Origin: CAZTAK01 sp964611585
GTDB lineage: Bacteria > Pseudomonadota > Alphaproteobacteria > SHVP01
Assembly: GCA_964611585.1 (NCBI GenBank)
Contig: CAZTAK010000021.1
Location: 1-37,808 of the forward strand
Length of the DNA: 37,808 nucleotides
Reading direction: 5' to 3'
Shown in pieces: positions 1 to 9,003 of the stretch. The position numbers were made by a program, and so were the translations under genes. Under the pieces are notes generated by a model. The model saw nothing but the letters and a program-made list of their open reading frames with translations. It did not search any database and had not been told where the DNA came from. Position 1 is the first letter of the stretch, and the number at the start of each line of letters is the position of its first letter.

Positions 1-534
1 AAGCAAAAGGATCAGTGGATGATCTGCGGGTACAAATTCATATGGATGCCCAGAAACTGCTGATATGTGAAGCGATGCTATTTCGCCAAAGCCGATCGCA
101 CCCGCCTTGATGATTTCCTCCGCTTTGGCGGCAAAGATGCGCTTAACACTATCTGTTACAGTCTCGGGTTCGCTGTAACGATGGATGCGGGAGTTCAACG
201 CACCCCCACCACCGAGGAATGCAGACCGTTGCGGATGATGATTGATTGCGCCGATTATAGCGGAAAAATCGTACCAGTCCTGAGATGTGATTTGCGGCGG
301 GGGTAGGATAAATACCCTTCGAATTCCGAAACGGTCCATAAAACTTATGGCTTCCGACATGGCGCCGTAATAGTCTACATGCTGGCCCGCACCTCCCACT
401 AGATGGCTGTGAACGTCTATAAATTCGAATGCTTGCCCGCTCGTTTGAGCTTGCGCCGTTCCTGGCTGAACAGGCCCCTGGAGCAGGCCAAGGGCAAATA
501 GTGTGCGGACTACCTTAAATACTTTGTTTGACAT
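1..534 (-). CDS. secreted amidohydrolase-family protein (partial, C-terminus beyond window)
   Basis: The frame is open from the ATG at 534 to the window edge, giving 178 codons without a stop. Residues 1-30 look like a signal peptide (basic start, hydrophobic core, cleavage near AQA/QT). FIDVHSH at 38-44 gives the D-x-H-x-H metal-binding signature of the amidohydrolase (TIM-barrel) superfamily, and a later GEIASLH segment (151-157) with His164 and His173 fits the usual later metal ligands. The likely role is a periplasmic metal-dependent hydrolase; the substrate cannot be told. Base composition is near 50% GC over the first 180 bases counted by eye, clearly below the rest of the window, and the gene lies on the 3' side of a tRNA-Glu, so recent acquisition is plausible. 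The superfamily is fairly sure, the exact family is not. Confidence 0.75.
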   Translation of the reverse strand, partial: MSNKVFKVVRTLFALGLLQGPVQPGTAQAQTSGQAFEFIDVHSHLVGGAGQHVDYYGAMSEAISFMDRFGIRRVFILPPPQITSQDWYDFSAIIGAINHHPQRSAFLGGGGALNSRIHRYSEPETVTDSVKRIFAAKAEEIIKAGAIGFGEIASLHISAVSGHPYEFVPADHPLILLL

Positions 535-1079
535 TTAGCCTCGCAAGAGGTGGCTAATCCGGTGTTTCTACAACCTTCGCCACATCGCAAACCATCAGAG
601 AAATTCACCAGCATTGTTTGCAGGTTAAGAGACCCTAGCGGCAAAACTACCAGCTGACTATCGAGATTTCAAAATACTCAACCATTTCTTGCGCTCGGAT
701 CTGGCCAATCCGACGACGGGTAGGGTGCGCCTTGCAGAAAGGCGACCACGCGCGACGCAAATATCTACCCTTCGCCGCAAGACAGCATGAATTATGAGGG
801 GCTGCATTTCCGGTAGCACGGCGACCAAGCCGCAATTGAGGCAGCCATGCGAGCAGACGCCATGCTCGACAAGGGCGACCTTGACGGTCAAGCGGTGTGG
901 TTGAAGGCGCCAGGGACGGTGCGAGAACCACAAGACACGGAACGAGCGCCAGGCTGCATTGAGGGTCTCCTTGGTCCGATTCTTCCCCGTATTCTACCCA
1001 ATTTCTACCCACGCAGCGTGTCGCGCCCAGTCATCACCTCGGCTCGTTATTCGTAAGCCACAAAAAAAAGTATTATTGG
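535..1079. other. gene-poor stretch between amidohydrolase and tRNA-Glu
   Basis: About 545 bases with no gene I can defend. Open frames of 91-121 codons exist on the minus strand (658-933 and 647-1012), but they overlap each other, have odd composition (many Cys, Arg and Trp) and match no family I know. The left part is AT-richer than the chromosomal average. Near 990-1010 the 8-mer TTCTACCC occurs twice, 11 bases apart. This could be the remnant of an integrated element next to the tRNA gene, but I see no intact integrase. Confidence 0.4.
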
Positions 1080-1154
1080 TGGTGACCCCAACGGGAATCG
1101 AACCCGTGTCTCGACCTTGAAAGGGTCGTGTCCTAACCGCTAGACGATGGGGTC
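1080..1154 (-). tRNA. tRNA-Glu (anticodon UUC)
   Basis: Read on the minus strand, the 75 bases fold as a full cloverleaf. The acceptor stem is GACCCCA with TGGGGTC, the anticodon stem CGACC/GGTCG encloses loop CTTTCAA with anticodon TTC at 1121-1119, and the T arm is CGGGTTCGAATCCCG. The 3' CCA is encoded (1082-1080). It reads GAA/GAG glutamate codons. A run of eight T residues follows (1069-1062), a likely transcription end. The 3' end points at the low-GC segment 1-650, the usual orientation for an island integrated at a tRNA gene. Confidence 0.97.
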
Positions 1155-1185
1155 CCGGGCGTCGGCTGGGCGGCGCGGCTGCCCT

Positions 1186-1214
1186 CATGTAAAGGGCCGA
1201 ATGGCCAAAATCAA
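1186..1214 (-). promoter_or_regulatory. possible sigma-70 promoter of tRNA-Glu
   Basis: On the minus strand TTGATT (1214-1209) is followed after 17 bases by TACATG (1191-1186). The -10 box ends about 32 bases before the tRNA 5' end, leaving room for a short leader removed by RNase P. Box matches are moderate, so this is a suggestion by position and spacing only. Confidence 0.3.
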
Positions 1215-1324
1215 GTCGGCCCGCGCGAGCAGGGCCGGCCGCACGGCCGCCGGGCTTCTCGCAAACTCGTATCAGGTAAGCGGCCGCAGCGCCCGCGGTC
1301 CAAAATCGTGTCCGCCGCGGCGCC

Positions 1325-1663
1325 CTAAAGAAATGCGATCCGCGCCTCGGGCGGTGTCGTCCGCGAATCTGGCGGCTGCACGATCCGGTACTGCATCAGC
1401 GTTCGTCCCAGCCCGATTTCATTGCAGAACACCCGAAACGCCAGCGCCTTGTGCGACTGGCTGACCGGAAAGGTGACGGTGATGTTACCGCTCGGATATT
1501 TCGGGAAACCCCACTCGTCGAACATCGTGCGGTAGAACTGGTTTTCCCGCAGCCACACCTCGATCTTTTTCAGGGTTTTGACGCCTTCCCGATACTCCTT
1601 TGAGAAGGCGTAGTGTCCGAAAGATACCCGGACCACGGTCTGAACCCACTCTCGCGTTAACAT
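1325..1663 (-). CDS. hypothetical protein, 112 aa
   Basis: I do not recognise this protein. The chosen ATG at 1663 has a GGGGGAG ribosome-binding site about 13 bases upstream; a TTG at 1687 would add eight residues but has a poorer site. The product is soluble, with no signal peptide or membrane segment, and rich in aromatic residues (WLRENQFYRTMFDEWGFPKY in the middle). It ends in TAG. It lies downstream of recJ in the same direction with a gap of about 107 bases, so it may be the last gene of that operon. Coding is supported by GC-rich third positions and the lack of a better frame; function is unknown. Confidence 0.6.
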   Translation of the reverse strand: MLTREWVQTVVRVSFGHYAFSKEYREGVKTLKKIEVWLRENQFYRTMFDEWGFPKYPSGNITVTFPVSQSHKALAFRVFCNEIGLGRTLMQYRIVQPPDSRTTPPEARIAFL

Positions 1664-1770
1664 CACGCCGCTGCCGCTCCCCCGCAAGTGCGCCGGCCCG
1701 CGGCGCTCCGAGGACCAAACTTGGGGAAAAGACCGTTGGATTTCAACTCGTTTCCTCCGCGTCGGCGAAT

Positions 1771-3558
1771 TTAGGCGGCGGCGGCATCGTCGATCATGAA
1801 TTGCACGTCTTGGCGCCCCTGCCAGTTGTCGGCACGGAGGCGCCCGGCCACATGAACCGGTGCCGCCCCGCGGCCAAGCAGAAATTTGCCCAAGTCCCCG
1901 TCGGCGCCGTTGAACAAGATCCCCTTGACCCGGCCGCCGGCGGGCCCGGCAAAGATGCAGCGCACATGCCCCGTGCCGACGATATCGGCGCGCACGATCC
2001 GGGCTTCGGCGAGCGCAAAGCGGGGTTCCTTGTTGCCGGCACCGTAGGGTCCGGCTTGCTCCAACACCTCGACCAGTTCGCGCGTCGCGCCTGAGACCGC
2101 AAGCGCGCCGTCGATACCGAGGCGGTCCTCGGCGCCGGTTTCGGTTCCTGCGGCCCGGCCGCGATCGGCGAGATGCAGCGAAAGTTCAGGGATTTTGGCG
2201 CCGTCGATTGTCAGGCCCGCTGCCATTGCGTGACCGCCCCCGTTGATCAGCAGGCCCGCCTGGCGCGCCGCAATGACCGCCGCACCAATGTCGAACCCGG
2301 GCACCGACCGGGCCGATCCCTTGCCGATCCCGTCTCCGTATCCGATGACGACGGCGGGCCGGCGGTACTTGTCCTTGAGACGGCTGGCGACGATGCCGAC
2401 GACACCCGGATGCCATGACGGATCGGAGACGACGATAACCGGCGCGTCCTCTTGCGCCTCGGCCTGGGCAAGGGCCTCTTCGAGAATCAACGCCTCGATC
2501 GCGCGGCGCTCGACATTCCAGGCATCAAGGTCGCGGGCCAGGCGTTCCGCCTCACCGTGGTCGTCGGTGGACAAAAGCCGTGCGCCAAAATCCGCGTGCC
2601 CGATTCGTCCTCCGGCGTTGACCCGCGGCCCCAACAGGAATCCCAGGTGATACGTGCCGATGGTCTCGTGGACCGCCGCCACGTCGGCAAGCGCCACGAT
2701 CCCGGCGTTGCGCCGCGCGGCCGTGACCTTGAGCCCCTGCTGGACGAAGGCGCGGTTGAGGCCGGTCAGCGGCACCACGTCGCAGACGGTGCCAAGCGCC
2801 ACCAGATCGAGCCATTGCAGCAAATCAGGTTCCGGCCGCGAGTCGTACCACCCCCGGTCCCGCAAGATCCGGTTGACGGCGACAACCACTAGAAAGACAA
2901 CGCCGACCGCCGCCAGTTCAGAGCACTGCCCCGATTCGTCGAGCCGGTTGGGGTTGACGACCGCCAGCACGTCGGGAAGACGCGGTTCAGCCATGTGATG
3001 ATCGGCGACGATCAAGTCGAGACCCGCGGCGCTGCCGGCGGCGAGTGCATCGTAGGCGAGTGTTCCGCAATCGACCGTGATGACGACGCGGGCGCCCGAG
3101 GCCGCAATCGATCGAAGCGCCGCGGCGTTGGGCCCGTAGCCCTCTTTCATGCGGTCGGGCACGTAGATCGAAATATCGCTCCCGGCGGCGCGAAAGAATC
3201 GCGCCAGCAGGGCGGCACTGGTGGCGCCGTCGACATCGTAATCGCCGAACACCGTCACCGGCTCCTGGTTCATTATTGCGGCGGCAAGCCGTGCGCACGC
3301 GGCATCCATGTCGCGGAAGCCCGAGGGGTCGGGTAACAGCGCCCGCAGCGACGGATTGAGAAAGTCTTCGGCGGTTTCGGGACCGACGCCGCGCGCCGCC
3401 AGTATCCGGCCGACGATTTCAGGGACACCGGCGGCCTGCGCGATCGCCTGGGCAATGCGGCTATCATCGAGGCGCGGGCGCCAGACGCGGCCGGTCGCCG
3501 AACGGGTAACATCAAGGACGGTTTCTCCGTCCACCGGGCCGGATGCCGGCGCCTCCAC
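1771..3558 (-). CDS. recJ: single-stranded-DNA-specific exonuclease RecJ
   Basis: RecJ degrades single-stranded DNA 5' to 3' in RecF-pathway recombination, mismatch repair and base-excision repair in the cytoplasm. The 595-aa product has the family motifs in order: DYDVDG (106-111), VDCG (162-165), DHH (186-188) and the DHHA1 signature GGGHAMAAG (440-448), then a C-terminal OB-fold-like part. The length is normal. The start is a GTG at 3558, one base after the glpX stop, so translation is probably coupled to glpX. This order after hom and glpX is common in alphaproteobacteria. It ends in TAA, one of the few TAA stops here. Confidence 0.95.
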   Translation of the reverse strand: MEAPASGPVDGETVLDVTRSATGRVWRPRLDDSRIAQAIAQAAGVPEIVGRILAARGVGPETAEDFLNPSLRALLPDPSGFRDMDAACARLAAAIMNQEPVTVFGDYDVDGATSAALLARFFRAAGSDISIYVPDRMKEGYGPNAAALRSIAASGARVVITVDCGTLAYDALAAGSAAGLDLIVADHHMAEPRLPDVLAVVNPNRLDESGQCSELAAVGVVFLVVVAVNRILRDRGWYDSRPEPDLLQWLDLVALGTVCDVVPLTGLNRAFVQQGLKVTAARRNAGIVALADVAAVHETIGTYHLGFLLGPRVNAGGRIGHADFGARLLSTDDHGEAERLARDLDAWNVERRAIEALILEEALAQAEAQEDAPVIVVSDPSWHPGVVGIVASRLKDKYRRPAVVIGYGDGIGKGSARSVPGFDIGAAVIAARQAGLLINGGGHAMAAGLTIDGAKIPELSLHLADRGRAAGTETGAEDRLGIDGALAVSGATRELVEVLEQAGPYGAGNKEPRFALAEARIVRADIVGTGHVRCIFAGPAGGRVKGILFNGADGDLGKFLLGRGAAPVHVAGRLRADNWQGRQDVQFMIDDAAAA

Positions 3559-3559
3559 C

Positions 3560-4558
3560 CTAGCCGGCGCCGCCCCGGTTCACGCCCTTCAGCGCCCGGT
3601 CGGCGTGGTGGTGCGTCTTGATCAAGCGCACGGTCCCGGTTCTTGCGCGCATCACCAGAGTATGGGTCGTTATGCTGCCGCTGTTCCGGTGGACTCCGTC
3701 CAGCATCGACCCGTCGGTAACACCGGTGGCCGAAAACATCACGTCGCCGTGGGCAAGATCGTAGAGGCCGTACTTGCGGTCGAAATCCTCGATTCCGACG
3801 CCGGCTGCGCGGGCGCGTTCATCGTCGTTGCGGAACTGAAGCCTCGCCTGCATCTGGCCGCCGATGCAGCACAGCGCCGCCGCCGCCAGCACGCCTTCGG
3901 GAGCGCCGCCAACGCCCATGTAGATGTCAATTCCGGTGCCGGGTTCGGAGGTGGCTATCACGCCGGCAATGTCGCCATCGGGAATAAGGCGGATGCGGGC
4001 ATCAGCGGCGCGCACGTCTTCGATCAGCTTGGCGTGGCGCGGCCGGTCGAGTATGCAGGCAACGATATCGGCCGGTTCCCGCCCGGTGGCCTCGGCGAGC
4101 GCACGTATGTTTTCGCCGGCCGGGCGGTCGAGATCGACGACGCCGTCCGGCAGGCCTCCGCCAACTGCGATCTTGTCCATATAGACGTCGGGTGCGTTGA
4201 GGAAGCCGCCCTGTTCCGCCAGCGCCAGCACCGCCAGCGCGTTGGGTCCGCCGGTGGCGGTAATGGTGGTGCCTTCGAGCGGGTCGAGCGCAATATCGAT
4301 GCGCGCGCCGGTTCCGGTTCCGACCTCTTCGCCGATGAACAGCATCGGCGCCTCGTCACGTTCGCCTTCGCCGATCACCACCGTCCCCTGCATTTCGAGA
4401 TCATTGAGGATCGTCCGCATGGCATCGACGGCGGCCTGATCGGCAGCGTGCTCATCGCCCAATCCCATCAGTTTAGAGGCCGCAATCGCCGCCGCCTCGG
4501 TTACCCGCACCGCCCCTAGAACGAGATTCCGGTCGAGACCCTTTTTTGCATCCGTCAC
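3560..4558 (-). CDS. glpX: class II fructose-1,6-bisphosphatase GlpX
   Basis: This enzyme converts fructose 1,6-bisphosphate to fructose 6-phosphate and phosphate in gluconeogenesis. The 332-aa length is typical of GlpX. Family signatures seen are VVIGEGERDEAPML (60-73), with acidic metal ligands, and DPLEGTT (92-98) of the Li-sensitive phosphatase fold; YMDKIAVGGGLPDG and GDVMFSATGVTDG are typical later blocks. The start is GTG at 4558. The gene follows hom by 12 bases and precedes recJ by one base, so it sits inside the alaC-hom-glpX-recJ operon. It ends in TAG. No other FBPase class is seen in the window. Confidence 0.95.
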   Translation of the reverse strand: MTDAKKGLDRNLVLGAVRVTEAAAIAASKLMGLGDEHAADQAAVDAMRTILNDLEMQGTVVIGEGERDEAPMLFIGEEVGTGTGARIDIALDPLEGTTITATGGPNALAVLALAEQGGFLNAPDVYMDKIAVGGGLPDGVVDLDRPAGENIRALAEATGREPADIVACILDRPRHAKLIEDVRAADARIRLIPDGDIAGVIATSEPGTGIDIYMGVGGAPEGVLAAAALCCIGGQMQARLQFRNDDERARAAGVGIEDFDRKYGLYDLAHGDVMFSATGVTDGSMLDGVHRNSGSITTHTLVMRARTGTVRLIKTHHHADRALKGVNRGGAG

Positions 4559-4570
4559 AAGACCTCACAT

Positions 4571-5860
4571 CTACAAATGTTCAATCCGGATCATACACGG
4601 CAGTTCCAGTGCCGCATCGAGTTTCGCAACTTCCGCGAGGGCGGCCCGCATCCCGGCCTCTTCGGTATCGTGCATGGTCATGATGAGCGGAACGGCTTCG
4701 CCCGGGCTGCGCGCCGGCTGAAGCACCGATTCGATCGAGACGGCGTGATCGCGGAATACCGCCGCCACTTCGGCGAGCACGCCGGGGCGGTCGATCACGG
4801 TCATACGGACGTAGTACGGCCCCACGTGCCGTTCTATCGGCGCCGTGTCGAGCGCGCGAAAATCCGCCGCCGAAACCCCAAGCGGCGGCCCGTGGTGGCC
4901 GCGGGCGATGTTCATGAGGTCGCCGACCACCGCCGAAGCCGTTGCCCCGGCACCGGCGCCCTGACCTTCGAATACCGTACGGCCGACGAAGTCGCCCTCG
5001 GCAACGACTGCGTTGTACACGCCTTCGACGTGAGCGATCGGCGAGGCAAGCGGCACCATGCACGGATGGACGCGCTGCTCGACGCCATGATCGGTTAATT
5101 GCGCGATCCCCAGCAGCTTGATTCGGTACCCAAGTTCGGAGGCGTAGGCAATATCGGCGGCGCTGACGTGGCGGATGCCTTCGATGTGGACGGCGGCGAA
5201 ATCGATTGCGCGGCCGAAGGCGATGCTGGCGAGAATCGCTATTTTGTGCGCGCTATCGGTTCCCTCCACATCGAAGGCGGGATCGGCTTCGGCATAGCCG
5301 AGCGCCTGCGCTTCAGCCAGGACGTCGCCGAAATCGCTGCCCGAGTCTTCCATTTTTGTGAGAATGTAATTGCAGGTGCCGTTGAGAATTCCATAGACGC
5401 GCGAATATTCGTTCGCGGCCAGACTTTCACGTAAGGCTTTCAGGATCGGGATTCCCCCCGCCACCGCCGCCTCGAACAGGAGCGGCACGCCGTGGCGCTC
5501 TGCCAGGGCGGCGAGATCGTTGCCATGGTGCGCGATCATCGCCTTGTTGGCGGTGACCACGGGTTTTCCTGCCGCCAGCGCGCTCTCCACCAGCGCCTTG
5601 GCGGGCCCATCCTCGCCGCCAATCAATTCAACGACGACATCGACGGTTTCTTCATCCGCAAAGTCGGTCGCGGCGCACCATTGGACGGAGTCGAGATTGA
5701 TCCCGTGTTCGCGCCCCGGATCGAGGTCCGACACCGCGCTCAAGGCAATCTCGCGGCCGCAACGCTCGGCGATCGCCGCGTGATTGGCGAGCAGGAGCTT
5801 GACAACGCCTGTGCCGACCGTCCCGAGCCCGGCAACACCGATTCGAAGCGGCGCGCTCAT
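4571..5860 (-). CDS. hom: homoserine dehydrogenase
   Basis: Homoserine dehydrogenase reduces aspartate semialdehyde to homoserine with NAD(P)H, the branch point to threonine and methionine. The 429-aa protein begins with the dinucleotide-binding motif GLGTVGTGVV (11-20), continues with the catalytic domain (VVTANKAMIAHHG, EAAVAGGIPI, NGTCNYILTKM, YAEADPAFDVEGTD) and ends with an ACT regulatory domain (from about 350, VRMTVIDRPGVLAEVA), so threonine feedback control is likely. Its ATG overlaps the aminotransferase TGA by four bases (ATGA), indicating coupled translation. metY, which can use O-acetylhomoserine made from its product, lies 10 kb away on the other strand. Confidence 0.96.
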   Translation of the reverse strand: MSAPLRIGVAGLGTVGTGVVKLLLANHAAIAERCGREIALSAVSDLDPGREHGINLDSVQWCAATDFADEETVDVVVELIGGEDGPAKALVESALAAGKPVVTANKAMIAHHGNDLAALAERHGVPLLFEAAVAGGIPILKALRESLAANEYSRVYGILNGTCNYILTKMEDSGSDFGDVLAEAQALGYAEADPAFDVEGTDSAHKIAILASIAFGRAIDFAAVHIEGIRHVSAADIAYASELGYRIKLLGIAQLTDHGVEQRVHPCMVPLASPIAHVEGVYNAVVAEGDFVGRTVFEGQGAGAGATASAVVGDLMNIARGHHGPPLGVSAADFRALDTAPIERHVGPYYVRMTVIDRPGVLAEVAAVFRDHAVSIESVLQPARSPGEAVPLIMTMHDTEEAGMRAALAEVAKLDAALELPCMIRIEHL

Positions 5861-7095
5861 GAGACTGCGGTCTTTGATTGTTGCGGTTCGGACACCGGTG
5901 CCGGTGCCATGTTGACCCCTTCCGCGGCCAGTAGCTTGCGAATATTTCGCGCCGCCTGCCGGATACGCTGTTCGTTTTCGACCAGCGCAATGCGGACGTA
6001 GCCTTCGCCGTACTCGCCGAAGCCGACGCCCGCCGAAACGGAGACTTTGGCATCGCGGAGAAGGCGTTTGGAGAACTGCAACGATCCCGCTTCCGCAAAT
6101 ACCGGCGGCAGCGGGGCCCAGGCGAACATTGTCGCCTGCGGCGGCGGCACTTCCCAGCCGGCCCCGGCGAAACTTTGGATCAGGACGTCACGGCGGGCAC
6201 GGTAGATGTTGCGGATTTCATCGACGCAATCCTGCGGCCCGTTCAGCGCTGCCGTCGCCGCCACCTGAACCGGTGTAAAGGCGCCGTAATCGACATAACT
6301 CTTGACCCGCGCGAGTGCCGCGATCAGGTCGCGGTTGCCGCTGGCAAAACCGATCCGCCAGCCCGGCATGGCGTAGGTTTTGGACAGCGACGTAAACTCG
6401 ACGGCAATCTCCTTGGCGCCGGGAACTTGCAGAATCGACGGCGGCGGATTGCCATCGAAATAGATCTCGGCGTATGCCAGGTCCGAGACGACGTATATTT
6501 GGGCCCGCTGGCAATAGTCGATGACCTCGGCGTAGAAATCGAGCCCGACAACTTCGGCGGTCGGATTGGCCGGGTAGTTGAGCACCAGCGCCAGCGGCTT
6601 GGGCACGCTGTGGCGCACGGCGCGCTCCACCGCAGCGATGAGATCGAGACCCGATCCCACCGGGATATGCCGGATGCTGCCGCCGGCAATGATGAACCCG
6701 AAGGTATGAATCGGATAGCTGGGGTTCGGCACCAGGATCACGTCGCCCGGTGCCGTGATCGCCTGGGCAAGGTTCGCAAGCCCCTCTTTCGAACCCAGGG
6801 TGACGATCGTTTCGTGTTCCGGATCGATGTCGACGCCGAAGCGGCGCGCGTAATAGGCGCTGATGGCGCGGCGCAGGCCGGGGATCCCGCGCGAGGTGGA
6901 ATAGCGGTGGGTGCGCGTGTTTTGCACCGCCTCGATCAGCTTTTCGACAATATGGGGCGGTGTCGGCATGTCGGGATTGCCCATGCCGAAATCGATGATG
7001 TCTTCGCCCGCCGCGCGCGCGCGCGCCTTCATTTCGTTGATTTCAGCGAAAATGTACGGAGGCAGCCGTTTGATCCGGTGAAATTCGTTATCCAT
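5857..7095 (-). CDS. alaC: AlaC-like class I/II aminotransferase
   Basis: A PLP-dependent fold type I aminotransferase of 412 aa. The Schiff-base lysine is Lys239 in SLSKTYAMPGWRIGF. NPSYPIH (about 124-130) and NYPANPTAEV (about 173-182) are the typical substrate and cofactor loops. Proteins of this group upstream of hom in alphaproteobacteria are usually called alanine (glutamate-pyruvate) transaminase AlaC or, less certainly, LL-diaminopimelate aminotransferase. Both would fit next to the aspartate-family gene hom, and sequence alone does not decide. The start ATG at 7095 has GGAAG just upstream. It overlaps hom by four bases and is preceded by the OmpA-type gene after a gap of about 130 bases. 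Confidence 0.85.
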   Translation of the reverse strand: MDNEFHRIKRLPPYIFAEINEMKARARAAGEDIIDFGMGNPDMPTPPHIVEKLIEAVQNTRTHRYSTSRGIPGLRRAISAYYARRFGVDIDPEHETIVTLGSKEGLANLAQAITAPGDVILVPNPSYPIHTFGFIIAGGSIRHIPVGSGLDLIAAVERAVRHSVPKPLALVLNYPANPTAEVVGLDFYAEVIDYCQRAQIYVVSDLAYAEIYFDGNPPPSILQVPGAKEIAVEFTSLSKTYAMPGWRIGFASGNRDLIAALARVKSYVDYGAFTPVQVAATAALNGPQDCVDEIRNIYRARRDVLIQSFAGAGWEVPPPQATMFAWAPLPPVFAEAGSLQFSKRLLRDAKVSVSAGVGFGEYGEGYVRIALVENEQRIRQAARNIRKLLAAEGVNMAPAPVSEPQQSKTAVS

Positions 7096-7226
7096 CGCTT
7101 CCGATGCCTGAAACTGGTGCCGCGGCAGGGCGCCGCAAGGGGCCGACGGGGCGCAGCGGAGCCGGCCGCCGCGTGCCTGACCCTTTTACCCTGCTCGCGA
7201 GGGCCCGTGTAGGGCTGATCTTCCTC

Positions 7227-8824
7227 CTAGAACTCCAGAAAGATCTCGGCCCGGCGGTTCTCGGCCTCACCCTGCGGCATGGCCTCGAGGAACACCGGTT
7301 CGTTGTCGCTCTTTGCCTCGATGAGGATCGCCGCCGGACTAACGCCGAGTTGCATCAGCGACTTGGCGACAGAATTGGCGCGGTCCATCGAAATCCGGAA
7401 GTTTACCAGGATGTGCCTGGCGACAGGCAGGTTGCGGGTCCGGCTGGAGGCGTGACCGACGACGCGAATGATCCCGCCCTGCGCCTTTTGCTGTTCGGCG
7501 GCGTCCTTGATCGCCACCTGGTACTGGCGACGAATGACCGCCGAACCGACCGAGAATTTGACGACCGCCACCGGCCCCTGCGGCGCGAAATCGGCCGTCC
7601 CGGGAAGCGCCAGCGATCCAGCGACGATCGCATCGGTCGCGGCTAACGCTTCGTTGTAGGTGTCGCGCACAATCCCCGGAACGGAGAGGGTCTCGGCCGG
7701 CAACGGGGTCGCGGTTGGGGTCTGAAAGGCGGCGTTGGCGGGCGCAGTGGTCACCGTCGACGCCGAATCGGTCAAAAGCTGGGCATAGACCGCGGCTACA
7801 ACGTCGTTGCCGCCTGCCATTACCGCCGGCAATTGTGCCACCTGCACCCGAGCCGCCGGNNNNNNNNNNNNNNNNNNNNNNNNNNNNNNNNNNNNNNNNN
7901 NNNNNNNNNNNNNNNNNNNNNNNNNNNNNNNNNNNNNNNNNNNNNNNNNNNNNNNNNNNCGTTGCCGCCTGCCATTACCGCCGGCAATTGTGCCACCTGC
8001 ACCCGAGCCGCCGGTGCCAAGCGTGGCGCCGCTGCTGGCGGAACCGGCGCGGCTTCGGCAACAACAACCGGGGCCCGAGCGGCGGCGGGCCGGTCCTGCA
8101 CCAGCGAACGCGGCACCACCGGGGGCACCGGCTGGGGTGCGGCGCGGCGCGGCGGCGGGGCGGCGCTGCGGCCGGTCGTGATCGTACGGCGCTGGTCGAT
8201 TTCGTCGTCGGTCAGCAGACTGGTGCGTGCCGCCGCGCCGGTGCGCCGGCGCGGTTCGACCGGTTGGGGCGCGGCTGGATCAGCAACCGCGACCCGGGTC
8301 TCGGCGGGTGCCGGTGCGGTCACAGGCGCCGGCGCCCGTGCCGGTGCGGTCACAGGCGCGGGCGTCCGTGCAGGTGCGGGTGCGGGCTGGACGGCAGCAA
8401 CCTCGACCTCGCGCGGCGCGGTACCGCCGCCAGAGCGAAGCTGTTCGTCCGTGTAGCGGGCGTTCTCGCGGTCGGCGACAAGGCCTTCGGCGACATCGCC
8501 GGTATCGGCAGACGGTTCTGGCCGGTCGGGCACGGCGCTGAGGCGGGGATAGGCCTCGTCGTCTCCGTCTTCGTCTTCGGTCGCGGCCGCGGCCGCTTCC
8601 TGGACGGAATCTTCATCGTCGCCACCGCTGAAGACGCCGCCAACGGCGCCGGCGACGCTGCTGACGCCGCTGGCAACGCCGTCATACCACGTTACCGGAC
8701 TGGCCCACTCCGGAACGTACGAGCAACCGGCCAACACCAAGGCGAGGATCGTCACCGCCACCGGACCGTTGACAGATACCCTCGAGCGCCCGCGCCGGGA
8801 CTGCCGCGACTCGCGACTCGTCAT
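7227..8824 (-). CDS. OmpA-family outer-membrane lipoprotein, split by an assembly gap
   Basis: The N-terminal part has a basic start, a hydrophobic stretch and a lipobox LVLAGCS, so the product should be a lipoprotein. A long Pro/Ala-rich disordered region follows, then a C-terminal OmpA-like peptidoglycan-binding domain (GHASSRTRNL, DRANSVAKSLMQLGVSPAAI and a final ENRRAEIFLEF). It probably links the outer membrane to the cell wall. The gene is interrupted by 100 N (7860-7959). The 55 bases on each side of the gap are identical, so the two contigs most likely overlap. Removing the N run and one copy (155 bases) leaves an exact reading frame of about 481 codons. I chose ATG 8824; TTG 8830 is two codons longer. 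The gene diverges from phaC. Confidence 0.85.
7805..8014. repeat. identical 55-bp contig ends around the N gap
   Basis: Bases 7805-7859 are identical to 7960-8014, and the identity stops exactly at the gap on one side and at position 8015 on the other. An overlap of 55 equals a common de Bruijn k-mer size, so this is most simply an assembly artefact. Collapsing it restores the reading frame of the OmpA gene. It should not be read as a biological duplication. Confidence 0.9.
7860..7959. other. assembly gap of 100 N
   Basis: Exactly 100 undetermined bases inside the OmpA-family gene. The number is a scaffolder default rather than a measured distance. The identical flanks argue that the true gap length is negative, meaning the contigs overlap. 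Confidence 0.98.
8311..8370. repeat. two tandem 30-bp units coding Pro/Ala linker
   Basis: Positions 8311-8340 and 8341-8370 are near-identical 30-base units differing at two positions. On the minus strand they encode ten-residue blocks of the type APAPVTAPAR in the disordered linker of the OmpA-family lipoprotein. Such units change number by slippage and may tune the reach across the periplasm. They may also have helped break the assembly nearby. Confidence 0.8.
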
Positions 8825-9003
8825 TATCAACCCCGCATTTTTTGTTGCCGCACCATGGTTTGGCCCGCAAAGGTGACGTACATTGTCGGCAATGGCAAGG
8901 GATTCCGGGGGCCCGAGACGCTCCGCCCGGCGTCAGGTAGACTGGGCAAACAAGCCCCAAAGCGGCAGGCGCGGCTGCCGCGCGACCCAAACGGCCCCTG
9001 AAC

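Noticed and set aside
658..933. 91-codon minus-strand frame as an integrase remnant next to tRNA-Glu
   Set aside because: No catalytic residues or family blocks of tyrosine recombinases can be seen; only the location suggests it.
3308..4519. 403-codon open frame on the plus strand
   Set aside because: It is antisense to glpX and the recJ start; the translation is low in family-like motifs while glpX on the other strand is certain.
8311..8370. Short tandem units as a possible CRISPR array
   Set aside because: Only two adjacent units without spacers; they encode a Pro/Ala linker in frame.
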